Source: Heyndrickxia ginsengihumi
GTDB lineage: Bacteria > Bacillota > Bacilli > Bacillales > Bacillaceae_C
NCBI RefSeq assembly: GCF_011008565.1
Contig: NZ_JAAIWK010000028.1
Location: 1 to 48,413 of the forward strand
Direction of reading: 5' to 3'
DNA: 48,413 nt
Of this stretch, positions 8,461 through 15,843 are shown in pieces; the stretch's first letter is position 1, and every line of letters begins with the position of its first letter. The translations under genes and the position numbers were made by a program. The notes under the pieces were generated by a model. It saw only the letters and a list, made by a program, of their open reading frames with translations. It was not told where the DNA came from and searched no databases.

Positions 8461-8633
8461 AAAGAGCGTTGTTAATTTTTTATATTATATTTGGTACTTT
8501 AAAAGCCGATCATCTTCAAGCTACTTATGTTGACAATGTAATAACACCTTTTGTTCCATCAACTCAAATGCAGTGAGCATTCCGGTACTCTAGCCATATG
8601 GAGGACTATGCGCTTACCTGTGCAAACTGACTG

Positions 8634-8819
8634 TTAAAAATATCTGCATATACACCTTCTTTTTTCAGTAATTCCTTGCACAACGCTTCCTTTTGGTTGA
8701 AGATTGCCTACAACTGTTAAATAACATTCCATTGGATCAAGTCCACGCATTATGGCTGCACAACTTGCGTAAAAACTCTTCATATCAATACATAAAATAC
8801 TGTGATATGGATTAATCAT
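8634..8819 (-). pseudogene. UvrX-type Y-family DNA polymerase, N-terminal fragment
   Basis: The first ~45 residues match the start of the UvrX/YqjW (UmuC-like) lesion-bypass polymerases of Bacillus phages: HSILCIDMKSFYAS, where the D of CIDMKSFYAS is the first catalytic aspartate, then MRGLDPMECYLTVVGN and QPKGSVV. After GSVV the similarity stops and the frame ends within 15 codons; the palm, fingers and little-finger domains are missing. It follows a small WYL-like pseudogene whose stop is 3 nt before this ATG, and a LexA box lies upstream of both, as in intact SOS-controlled uvrX operons. Confidence 0.8.
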
Positions 8820-8821
8820 TA

Positions 8822-9039
8822 CTATGCACCTCGTCTATGCTGTTTCAAAGGCACAATCGATAAAATGTTCTTTCATTTGAAAGTCTTGAACTGGTTTCTT
8901 GTGTAGCAATAAGCCTTTAACAACTCACTACTTACATTTAATACTTTTATCACACGCTGTGAAATGTCTCCTTTTGCAGACATATAAATCATTTATAATT
9001 GCTCACCAAATTCAGCAGCTCTCTTAACAAACCTTTCAT
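8822..9039 (-). pseudogene. Small WYL-like protein gene, broken, upstream of the uvrX fragment
   Basis: ATG with a strong GAGGAGG site starts a frame that reads MKGLLRE and then needs a 1-nt shift to continue AAEFGEQL, a TAA, then MIYMSAKGDISQRVIKVL, LLKAYCYTRNQFKTFK, a TGA and KNILSIVPLKQHRRGA. The ISQRxIKV...AYCY..R..RTF..NILS pattern is that of the small WYL-domain-like proteins found in front of Y-family polymerase genes in Bacillus prophages. One frameshift and two stops make it inactive. It ends 2 bp before the polymerase fragment's start codon region. Confidence 0.6.
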
Positions 9040-9059
9040 CGATTGAACCTCCTCAACAA

Positions 9060-9071
9060 GAACATTCGTTC
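9060..9071. promoter_or_regulatory. LexA (DinR) box
   Basis: GAAC-ATTC-GTTC fits the Gram-positive SOS box core GAAC-N4-GTTC and lies 21 bp in front of the small WYL-like pseudogene that leads to the UvrX-type polymerase fragment. The operator is intact although both genes are broken. Confidence 0.7.
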
Positions 9072-9102
9072 CTGTTATAATGAAAACAAATTTTGTATAA
9101 AG

Positions 9103-9450
9103 GTGATCAACTTACAAGTTTTGACAAGTGAGGAAGATGAAATAATTGCTGATTACATCCTTTTACCATTGGCCCGAAAAATATCTGGAAGATAATTGAT
9201 GAGAGCAAAGTAAAATTTAAAGAGCCATACATAAGATCAATAAGGCACTTAGGGAATTGTCTCAAGACTTTAATAAGGTGAAACGTGAAATTAGAGAGCA
9301 GAAAATGAAATTCGTAAATCAAGCAGATTTAAATTATAAGGTGTTTGTTCGTGGATGGGAGCTTAATAAGACTTATCACCATAATGTTGCTGCTGATTGG
9401 GTTAAGAAACGGATCGAGATATATTTTAGTTTGGAGCTGAAAAATACATT
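9103..9450 (+). pseudogene. Phage-type hypothetical protein gene, frameshifted
   Basis: Pieces of one protein can be read on the plus strand in shifting frames: LTSEEDEIIADYILLPLARKI, then SKVKFKEPYIRSI, then ALRELSQDFNKVKREIREQ and KVFVRGWELNKTYHH to VKKRIEIYFSLEL. The pieces recall a small conserved gene often found beside integrases in Bacillus prophages; I know no function. At least two frameshifts and a lost start make it a pseudogene. Its 3' end runs directly into integrase copy B at about 9,455-9,475, suggesting a deletion fused them. Confidence 0.55.
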
Positions 9451-9473
9451 ATTGCGATTCAAGTGCTATCACG

Positions 9474-10130
9474 ATGATTGTACAAAAAAGGATAGAGACA
9501 TGGTCCATTGAAGAATCCAATAAATTCCTAAATAGGATGCGACAACAAAAAGACCATATATTTATTCTTTATTTCTTGGCAATTTATACTGGAATGAGAC
9601 GTGGCGAATTACTAGGATTAAAATGGGGAGACATTGATTTCGATAATAAAAGAATTTACGTCAAGCATTCTCTATATTATGTATCTGGACAAGGTCTAGT
9701 TTTGCAATCTTCAAAAACAGCGAGTGGTAAGAGAAATATTTCAATAACAGATGATAGTTGCGTGAGTATGGCGTAAATCATGAAATCTAATTCTTTTTAC
9801 CCCTGCAAGTTTGATATAGTATAAGAACTGCTTATGAACAGTATTTGGATTGAGTGGTTCACCGCCATAAGGAGAAACAACAAAATGATCTTTCGTAAGT
9901 TTCAATCCTACTTTTAAAAGCTGTTCTTGTTTCTTTAATTTATAGACTTGCAGTTCATTAATATCATTATGTTAGAACTAGGTGAAAACTCAAAAATAGT
10001 TTTGGAAAGACTCGGACATTCTAATGATTCCATCACATTAGATAAACATGGTCATGTTACCCTTAATATGCAAGATTCGTCTGCTGAACATTTTGCAGAA
10101 GCTTTCCGAAATATCAGCTCAAAACAATAA
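9474..10130 (+). pseudogene. Tyrosine integrase catalytic domain, copy B, with internal inversion
   Basis: The left part (9,474-9,755) reads ETWSIEESNKFLNRMRQQ to YTGMRRGELLGLKWGDIDF, containing the first catalytic Arg, and ends NISITDD. The right part (9,963-10,130) reads IMLELGENSKIVLERLGHSND. Between them the plus strand is nonsense, but the minus strand encodes the missing middle, ELQVYKLKKQEQLLKVG to FHDLRHTHATI, with the HxxR box. Turning the segment back restores one frame without shifts. The catalytic tyrosine position reads LDKHGHV, so it is a His (CAT in place of TAT). The N-terminal DNA-arm domain is missing. The gene is dead on three counts: truncation, inversion and lost nucleophile. 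Confidence 0.92.
9751..9967. other. Inverted segment inside integrase copy B
   Basis: The segment between ATGATA (9751-9756) and TATCAT (9962-9967), a 6-bp inverted repeat, is reversed relative to the flanking integrase sequence. The inner 205 bp encode the HxxR-containing middle of the protein on the minus strand. Reversal keeps both reading frames in register (9,741 to 9,963 is 74 codons). Confidence 0.9.
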
Positions 10131-10756
10131 ATGTGGGGGAAAATAAAATTTTTAATCCCCTCTTACATCACGCGTTTAAGACTAATTCATTGAAATTCAA
10201 TTCCATTTATAACACTTTACAATTATTTTTTTATCGCCTTATAATCAGCACTTACATTCGTATGCTTTTATAATTAAATGGGATCATGATTGATTGTGGA
10301 TTAAGGATATGAAAAATAAAATAGAGAAGCGCCAAAAGCGTGTCTCTTTCTTTTGGTGGATGAAATATATTCACGATTTTTATACCAATCTAAATAGGAG
10401 AAACAACTATTTAGTTAACACCCTCGATCAAATTATAAAATAATTGAATATGCTTTATCTAGTTATATCCTCTCACAAAAAAACATATTTTGGTACTTAT
10501 TTATACTCCTTTATTGTATGAAAATATAACAGCTTCCCTTTTGGTGTCCAAATCTAATTTCACGTTGACCAGAATTGAATTAATTTTAAAAATTTTAAAA
10601 AATACTTGTTGCAAACATTTTAATTCTCTGTTACTCTAAAAGAGAATTATTTTTGTTCGGTGTAAAAGAGAGTTTAGTATATAAATCTTCGTCTTGATGA
10701 TCACCTTGGACAAGGATAGTAACACATTGTGTGGTTACACACTAGGAGGCAATAAA
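10131..10756. other. Gap between integrase copy B and the cold-shock gene
   Basis: Contains att-like repeat B (listed separately) and the long leader of the cold-shock gene. No other gene is seen. A possible promoter for the cold-shock gene is TTGCAA-N17-TACTCT at about 10,609-10,637, which would give a 5' untranslated leader above 100 nt, as is usual for csp genes; the -10 match is weak. Confidence 0.45.
10162..10280. repeat. att-like repeat B
   Basis: TACATCACGCGTTT at 10,164-10,177 is identical over 14 bases to 13,927-13,940, which encodes the end of mutL. It lies 32 bp after the stop of integrase copy B. The sequence after it matches repeat D (4,531) and, after skipping ~45 bases, repeat A (846). 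It fits the far attachment site of an element between here and mutL. Confidence 0.75.
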
Positions 10757-10957
10757 ATGGAACAAGGTTCAGTTAAATGGTTTAATGCAGATAAGGGTTT
10801 TGGCTTTATCGAACGTAACGGTGGAGACGATGTATTCGTTCACTTCACTGCTATCCAAGGTGAGGGTTTCAAATCTCTAGACGAAGGTCAAAAAGTAACT
10901 TTTGACGTTGAACAAGGTGCTCGCGGACCGCAAGCCGCAAATGTTCAAAAAGCTTAA
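10757..10957 (+). CDS. CspA-family cold-shock protein (66 aa)
   Basis: A complete single cold-shock domain, a small beta-barrel that binds single-stranded RNA/DNA and melts mRNA structure. The RNP-1 motif KGFGFIE (about 13-19) and RNP-2 motif DVFVHFTAI (about 25-33) are intact; 66 residues is the normal length. The start at 10,757 is chosen because AGGAGG lies 8 nt in front and the family begins MxxGxVKWFN; a longer frame from 10,694 has no support. A long leader and a strong terminator (10,975) show a monocistronic gene. It sits inside the accessory region between two att-like repeats, so it is probably an extra copy carried there. Confidence 0.96.
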   Translation: MEQGSVKWFNADKGFGFIERNGGDDVFVHFTAIQGEGFKSLDEGQKVTFDVEQGARGPQAANVQKA

Positions 10958-10974
10958 CCTAAATAGAATTATTC

Positions 10975-10999
10975 AAACAGGCTCATAGCCTGTTTTTTT
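10975..10999 (+). terminator. Terminator of the cold-shock gene
   Basis: AAACAGGC-TCATA-GCCTGTTT stem followed by a T-run. Confidence 0.92.
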
Positions 11000-11014
11000 A
11001 TGTCTTAAAAAAAT

Positions 11015-11046
11015 AAAAAACCTACTCAAACTAACGAGTAGGTTTC
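11015..11046. terminator. Second hairpin, bidirectional type
   Basis: AAACCTACTC-AACTAAC-type loop-GAGTAGGTTT: a 10-bp stem with an A-run before it, so it would act as a terminator for minus-strand transcription. Confidence 0.7.
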
Positions 11047-11730
11047 TTGAAACAGGTAATATAAAATGGTTTTAGACTTAAAGGTTGTGCTTTAGTATAA
11101 CATAGAGATAAAAAAAATGCTGATCCTTCTTCATAACTTCAAGAATAAATTATAAAAAGAGCCGTAATTATAACTGCTATTTTAAAGGTTTATAAGTATG
11201 TTGATGAATTCGTAAAAATCAAATGATTCGACTGTTGGATCTCTACATTAGGCTGTACTGCCAAGCATTTTAGAATCATGGTTATATATTAATGGACGCT
11301 GAATAATGCTTTCCACATTAAGCTAAAGTATTTTAAAAATTTATGAAGACACTGAAACATCTTATTTATATAATTCAGTAATTTGTTATTCCTTCTTGTT
11401 TTTGTTACACTAAATAAGAATATTCTTGTTTACGATATTATAATCGTGGAAAACACGTTGCAAACGTTTGAAAATTTGAAGCGAAACTTCAACATAATGG
11501 AAATGTCCCCAACTTTTAGAACCTTATGAATTCTTCTGAACCCAATCTTACTCATTTAATAATCTCACATAAGACACTTAATAAGTAATCTGACTCTCAC
11601 TGTCACGGTCAAGGAACCGTAAAGACAAAAGAGAGGAAGGGCTTTTGTTGTATTAGATAATATAAAATTTTTAAGTTGTTTTTATAAACCTCACCTATTT
11701 ATCATAAACGTGAAAGGAATTGGTGACTAT
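11047..11730. other. Gap before trhA
   Basis: About 680 bp without a recognisable gene. The last ~60 bp contain AT-rich promoter-like words (TTGTATTAGATAATATAAAA), which may drive the next gene. Nothing else stands out. Confidence 0.4.
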
Positions 11731-12369
11731 ATGGCAGATACTTATTCATACTCTCGGAGAGAAGAAATTGTAAATTCAATAACGCATGGAATAGGTGCCC
11801 TATTAAGCGGTTTAGCCCTTGTTCTACTAGTTTTTTCCGCTACAATGAATGGAAACATATGGAGTTTAATAAGTTATACCCTTTTTGGTGGAACGATGTT
11901 CTTTCTCTACATTTCATCTACCCTTGTACATGGATTACACAGAGGGAAAGTAAAGGACTTCTTTGAAATTTTAGATCATTCAGCCATTTACTTCTTTATT
12001 GCTGGCTCGTATACACCTTATTTACTTTTAATTGTAAAGGGGTCGGAAGGATGGGTGGTCTTTGGAACAGTTTGGAGTTTGGCGATTTTAGGCACAATTT
12101 TCAAATGCTTTTTTGTTAAAAAGTATCTTTTCACCTCTACCATACTATATATTATCATGGGGTGGTCAATAGTAATTATTTGGGATCCTATTATCACGAA
12201 TCTAAATCCTATTGGTATTTATCTTTTAGTAGCTGGGGGATTAATTTATACTATTGGTTCGATTTTTTATTTATGGAGAGGTTTTAAATATCATCATGCA
12301 ATTTGGCATATTTTTGTTATAGCGGGTTCAGCTTGCCACTTCTTTGGAATTATTTTATATGTTAAATAG
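11731..12369 (+). CDS. trhA: TrhA / hemolysin III family (PAQR) membrane protein (212 aa)
   Basis: Seven hydrophobic segments and the PAQR-family polar residues are visible: an N-terminal EEIVNSITHGIGA (the His is one of the metal-type ligands), SSTLVHG followed by FEILDHSAIYFFIAGSYTP, and a C-terminal HHAIWHIFVIAGSACHF carrying the last His residues. The family in bacteria acts in membrane energy homeostasis; the old name hemolysin III is misleading. I start at ATG 11,731, 5 nt after GGTGA, giving MADTYSYSRREE; an upstream GTG at 11,710 would add 7 residues. It is flanked by gaps of several hundred bp, so it is probably expressed alone. It is in the accessory region, and a second core copy elsewhere is likely. 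Confidence 0.93.
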   Translation: MADTYSYSRREEIVNSITHGIGALLSGLALVLLVFSATMNGNIWSLISYTLFGGTMFFLYISSTLVHGLHRGKVKDFFEILDHSAIYFFIAGSYTPYLLLIVKGSEGWVVFGTVWSLAILGTIFKCFFVKKYLFTSTILYIIMGWSIVIIWDPIITNLNPIGIYLLVAGGLIYTIGSIFYLWRGFKYHHAIWHIFVIAGSACHFFGIILYVK

Positions 12370-12782
12370 GTGTCTCAATCTTTTTTATAAAAAAATCTTT
12401 CCTTTTAATATAATTTTAAAGTGATGTAATGAAGAGATATTTGCCTGTTAAGAGTAGCTGAATTATAGAAAAAATTGAAAAAATGAGTAAGTAACAAAGG
12501 CCTCTCCAATTGGTAGGGGTTTTGTTTTTGAAAATTAATATTCAAGCATTAACAAATTGTTTACAACATTGCAAACAGTATTAATTCATATAAAAATAAG
12601 CCCTTCAAATCAACCGAGCTTCAATCCATTATTTCCACATCTATAATATCTAACATGACTTACGATGAAAAGACCGAATCTTTCTTGATTGGATTCTATT
12701 ACATTCAATATATCCTAATTTCCCTAGTTTAAAACGATTAAAATAAAAAGGACGATTTCTCCCTTTTTTTAATCGTTTCTCA
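12370..12782. other. Gap after trhA with hairpins
   Basis: A hairpin-like stretch at about 12,499-12,532 (GGCCTCTCC, then GGTAGGGG, T-rich tail) may end trhA. A long inverted repeat lies at 12,732-12,778. No gene was found in between. Confidence 0.4.
12732..12778. repeat. Long inverted repeat between convergent genes
   Basis: AAACGATTAAAA (12,732-12,743) pairs with TTTTAATCGTTT (12,767-12,778), and the inner bases AAAAAGG/CCCTTTTTT extend the stem. It sits just downstream of the small minus-strand ORF, so it may end its transcript, though no clear T-run follows. Confidence 0.55.
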
Positions 12783-12890
12783 TTATTTGAGCAAACTTTT
12801 GACTTTCTTTACAATCTTGTAAACTGCAAATACTATTAAACCAAGGACAGCCAATACTATTAATGAATTTGTTATACTAAATATCCCCAA
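12783..12890 (-). CDS. Possible small membrane peptide (35 aa)
   Basis: A TTG-started frame reads LGIFSITNSLIVLAVLGLI, then VFAVYKIVKKVKSLLK: one transmembrane helix followed by a Lys-rich amphipathic tail. AAGGGAG lies 9 nt before the TTG. It lies 13 bp downstream of the truncated secreted protein frame on the same strand. Small cationic membrane peptides of this shape can be toxins, bacteriocin-like or regulatory peptides; no function is claimed, and the ORF may be chance. Confidence 0.4.
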   Translation of the reverse strand: MGIFSITNSLIVLAVLGLIVFAVYKIVKKVKSLLK

Positions 12891-12903
12891 TTTTCATTCT
12901 CCC

Positions 12904-13460
12904 TTACCACGCATACAAATTGTAGGTACCGCTTGATGTTGTAATTTCAGTATATGCGTTCATATGACAATACACAACCGCAATTGCACCATATTTAACT
13001 GTTTTATCCATACTCCATTTAATCTTTGTTGCTTTGCTGCTAGTTGCAGAACCACTGTACACTATGCCTACATATGTTCTACCTTTTCCTAATAATCCAT
13101 AGGCAGTATTAGCAACTCCAAGTTTTATTTTTTTGACTTTAGAATTTCCAGAGGTAATTTTAGCAGTTAGGTCCCCTCTATACCAATGGTTAACAACATT
13201 TATATTTCCAGAAACTTTCCCCGTTAATTTAACCGAAGTTCCATATTTTGATTTTGACTTATTAACGCTATAAGTACCGTGATCTAGCTTGATGTTTACT
13301 GAAATTCCTTTAGGTAGTGTTGTTGATTGAACAGACTCTGTTGGTAATTCAAGATCAGCGGGAGTGCCGTATGCCCTTATAAATTCAGTATCTTCTGGAG
13401 AAAATGGTTGTCCAACCTCAAAAGGAAAAGTATATCCATCACCAAAACACGAAGCGATAA
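12904..13460 (-). pseudogene. Secreted-type protein, N-terminally truncated
   Basis: A stop-free minus-strand frame without a usable start reads (N to C) GYTFPFEVGQPFSPEDTEF, AYGTPADLELPTES, GISVNIKLDHGTYSVNKSKS, NHWYRGDLTAKI, KIKLGVANTAYGLLGKGRTY, then CHMNAYTEITTSSGTYNLYAW and a stop. Its Ser/Thr/Lys/Gly-rich, beta-rich style is that of an extracellular Bacillus protein; I know no family name. The 5' part, including any signal peptide, was lost where the sequence meets integrase copy C at about 13,455-13,500. The plus-strand frame starting at 13,364 is a chimera of its antisense and the integrase and is not a gene. Confidence 0.65.
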
Positions 13461-13484
13461 AAGAATCAAAAAACCAAAAACCCC

Positions 13485-13878
13485 TTCCAGTAAACGAAAA
13501 AATTGGAATTGATGATACGTTAGTTGCAGATTTAAAAAAATATAAGCTTTGGCAAAACGAAAATAAAATGAGATATGGCGAGGGATATTATAACTCTAAA
13601 TATCTTATTGTAAGACCAGATGGGCAAGAAACTTAGTGAATATAGCGTAAATAAAATAGTTGATTCAATTATTGCAAAAACAAACCTGCACCACCTTACC
13701 ACACATGGTCTTAGACATACTCATGCGATCATGTTATTGGAAAGTGGTGCAGATATTAAATTTGTTAGCACCCGTTTAGGTCATGCAACTATTAATATGA
13801 CTGCTGATGTATATCTTCATATAACAAAAATCCGAAGAGGAAAACATTAATAAACTCCAAGCCTACCTAAATAATTAG
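13485..13878 (+). pseudogene. Tyrosine integrase C-terminal domain, copy C
   Basis: The remnant reads IGIDDTLVADLKKYKLWQNE to YLIVRPDGQE, then after a 1-nt shift near 13,630 SEYSVNKIVDSI and LTTHGLRHTHAIMLLESG (the HxxR box), RLGHATINMTADVYLHIT with the catalytic Tyr, and then a 1-nt loss that replaces the tail with KIRRGKH and a stop. The DNA of the correct tail can still be read out of frame and ends LQAYLNN as in copy A. The N-terminal half, with the first catalytic Arg, is missing. It ends 48 bp from the mutL stop codon, with two TGGGCAAAT repeats and the att-like core in between. Confidence 0.92.
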
Positions 13879-13879
13879 A

Positions 13880-13899
13880 TGGGCAAATGGTGGGCAAAT
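13880..13899. repeat. Direct TGGGCAAAT repeats beside the att-like core
   Basis: TGGGCAAAT occurs at 13,880-13,888 and 13,891-13,899, directly after integrase copy C. Related words follow copy A (TGGGTAAAAT, 814-823) and copy B (TGGGGGAAAAT, near 10,133). They may be integrase arm-binding sites. Confidence 0.45.
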
Positions 13900-13925
13900 C
13901 AGCATGGAGAGGTCCTGAAACCTTG

Positions 13926-15830
13926 CTACATCACGCGTTTGAACATTTTTTCCATTTCATACACCGAGTAATGTATGATGATCGGTCTGCCATGTGGGCA
14001 TGTGAATGGGTCTGATGACATTCTTAATGCGTCAAGTAGTGCCTGGATTTCATCATTTCGCAGATGGCGGTTTGCTTTAATGGAGCCTTTACAGCTCATC
14101 ATAATTGCTGCATCTTCTCGGAGCTTTTTAATATCGACTTTTTTCATTGATAATAGCTGTTCAATCATTTCTTCAATGACTTCTTTTTCCTCACCTTTTG
14201 GAAACCATGTTGGGTGGGAGCGAATAATAAAGCTATTATGGCCGAATGTTTCAAGAAAAACGCCTACTTCTTTTAAGGCATCAAGATTTTCTTGGATTTT
14301 AATTGCTTCATCTGTAGAATATTCGAGTGTCAAAGGCACAAGCATGTCTTGAAGCTCTTTTTTTACTTCTCCAACTTTTTCACGGAAAAATTCATATTTC
14401 ACTCGCTCTTGTGCAGCATGCTGATCAATAATATAAAGTCCTTTTTCATTTTGGGCAAAAATATAGGTGCCGTGCATTTGTCCGATTGGATACATTGGCG
14501 GTACTCTTGATACTTGTGGCTCCGTTTCTTTTTGCGCTTCCACTTGTGTACTCATTGGTTCTTCAAATTCGTCTTGCTCTTCATAGACTACGCCTGGAAA
14601 AATAGGATCCTCTTCAATGTATTCTTTCGCAATCGGTTCAACATGACCTTTATCCATCTCATCATGTTGCTGTGTTTGAATAGCGAAGTAATTATCGTGT
14701 CCACTGCTTTGTTGAAAGATTGGCGCTTCTTTTTGAGCCGGCTTCATTATTGGTGTTTTTTCCGGTACATGATCTAATGGTAGCTCTACCTGCTCAATTT
14801 TCCGCTTTTCTTTTTTTACAGCTTCAACGCCAGATGGAATTAACTCCTGCTTTTTAAAGGCAGATTTTATTGCATCAGCAATAAGCAGGCATAATTCCTT
14901 CTCTTTACTTAGACGTACTTCTAATTTAGCTGGATGGACATTGACATCTACTAAAATAGGATCCATTTTAACAGACAGCATCACAATTGGATAACGGCCG
15001 ATCGGGAGAAGAGTATGATATCCTTCCTGAATTGCTTTCACGAGCGGGTAATTTTTAATAAAGCGACCATTTATCATGGTAGAAATATAGTTTCGCGAAG
15101 CCCTTGTAATTTCAGGTAATGCAATATAGCCGTTTACTTCAAAATCAAGTGAAGAAATATTTAGCGGGATCATTTTTTTAGCGATATTGACACCGTAAAT
15201 AGCGGCAAGCACTTGCCGAATATCACCATTACCATTCGTTTGCAACAACATACGGTCTTGATGGCGTAATCGAATTGCCACTTCTGGATGTGCTAATGCA
15301 AGACGATTGACAACATCGGTAATATTTCCGAGCTCCGTGTGAAGGGTCTTCATATATTTTAAGCGGGCCGGCGTATTAAAAAATAAATTTGTAACCGTAA
15401 TATCCGTCCCTTTACGGCTTGATGTTTTCTCATGTTTTAATAATTTACCGCCTTCAATAACGACTCTAGTCCCTGCTCCCTCCCCTGTTGCAGTTGCCAT
15501 ATCGATTTTGGCAACTGCTGCAATACTTGGGAGTGCTTCTCCGCGAAATCCTAGGGAACGAATACGAAATAGATCATTCTCATTTTTAATTTTACTCGTG
15601 GCATGACGTTGAAAAGCTAAAAGGACATCTTCCTCATCGATCCCGACTCCATTATCAATAATCCGAATTTTCCCGAGTCCCGCTTCTTCAACATCGATCT
15701 CAATAACTGTACTTTTCGCATCAATTGCATTCTCTACAAGTTCTTTGACTACGGATGCTGGTCTTTCTACTACTTCACCTGCTGCAATTTTATTTGAAAG
15801 CCACTCGTCTAATTGAATAATCTTTCCCAC
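13926..15830 (-). CDS. mutL: DNA mismatch repair protein MutL (634 aa)
   Basis: Couples MutS mismatch recognition to strand incision in the cytoplasm. The N-terminal GHKL ATPase is complete: ELVENAIDA (about 30-38), DNGVGI, and GFRGEALPS. The C-terminal endonuclease domain has the metal-binding [12 protein letters not shown] at 469-480, SCKGSIKA near 579-586 and CPHGRP at 611-616, so this is the nicking type found in bacteria without MutH. A variable acidic linker (about 340-440) separates the halves. The start is GTG with an AGGTGGTGAA site. It follows mutS after 13 bp and is surely co-transcribed. Its 3' end coincides with an attachment-site-like sequence used by neighbouring elements, without change to the protein's last residues (MFKRVM, as in B. 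subtilis). Confidence 0.98.
   Translation of the reverse strand: MGKIIQLDEWLSNKIAAGEVVERPASVVKELVENAIDAKSTVIEIDVEEAGLGKIRIIDNGVGIDEEDVLLAFQRHATSKIKNENDLFRIRSLGFRGEALPSIAAVAKIDMATATGEGAGTRVVIEGGKLLKHEKTSSRKGTDITVTNLFFNTPARLKYMKTLHTELGNITDVVNRLALAHPEVAIRLRHQDRMLLQTNGNGDIRQVLAAIYGVNIAKKMIPLNISSLDFEVNGYIALPEITRASRNYISTMINGRFIKNYPLVKAIQEGYHTLLPIGRYPIVMLSVKMDPILVDVNVHPAKLEVRLSKEKELCLLIADAIKSAFKKQELIPSGVEAVKKEKRKIEQVELPLDHVPEKTPIMKPAQKEAPIFQQSSGHDNYFAIQTQQHDEMDKGHVEPIAKEYIEEDPIFPGVVYEEQDEFEEPMSTQVEAQKETEPQVSRVPPMYPIGQMHGTYIFAQNEKGLYIIDQHAAQERVKYEFFREKVGEVKKELQDMLVPLTLEYSTDEAIKIQENLDALKEVGVFLETFGHNSFIIRSHPTWFPKGEEKEVIEEMIEQLLSMKKVDIKKLREDAAIMMSCKGSIKANRHLRNDEIQALLDALRMSSDPFTCPHGRPIIIHYSVYEMEKMFKRVM
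13927..13940. repeat. att-like core C, inside the 3' end of mutL
   Basis: TACATCACGCGTTT covers the last codons of mutL (minus strand, encoding KRVM and part of the stop). The identical 14 bases recur at 10,164-10,177 after integrase copy B. An element entering here recreates the mutL end, so the gene stays intact. Confidence 0.75.
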
Positions 15831-15843
15831 GATCGTTCACCAC

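Noticed and set aside
9107-9322. 71-aa minus-strand frame
   Set aside because: It is antisense to the phage-type pseudogene, whose plus-strand pieces have clear protein character.
10320-10360. Hairpin AGAGAAGCGC-CAAAA-GCGTGTCTCT as a terminator
   Set aside because: Two central mismatches, no gene directly upstream on the plus strand other than dead integrase copy B, and only a weak T-rich tail.
13364-13636. 90-aa plus-strand frame
   Set aside because: Its first ~43 residues are antisense to the truncated secreted protein and the rest is frameshifted integrase; it is a chance chimera at a breakpoint.
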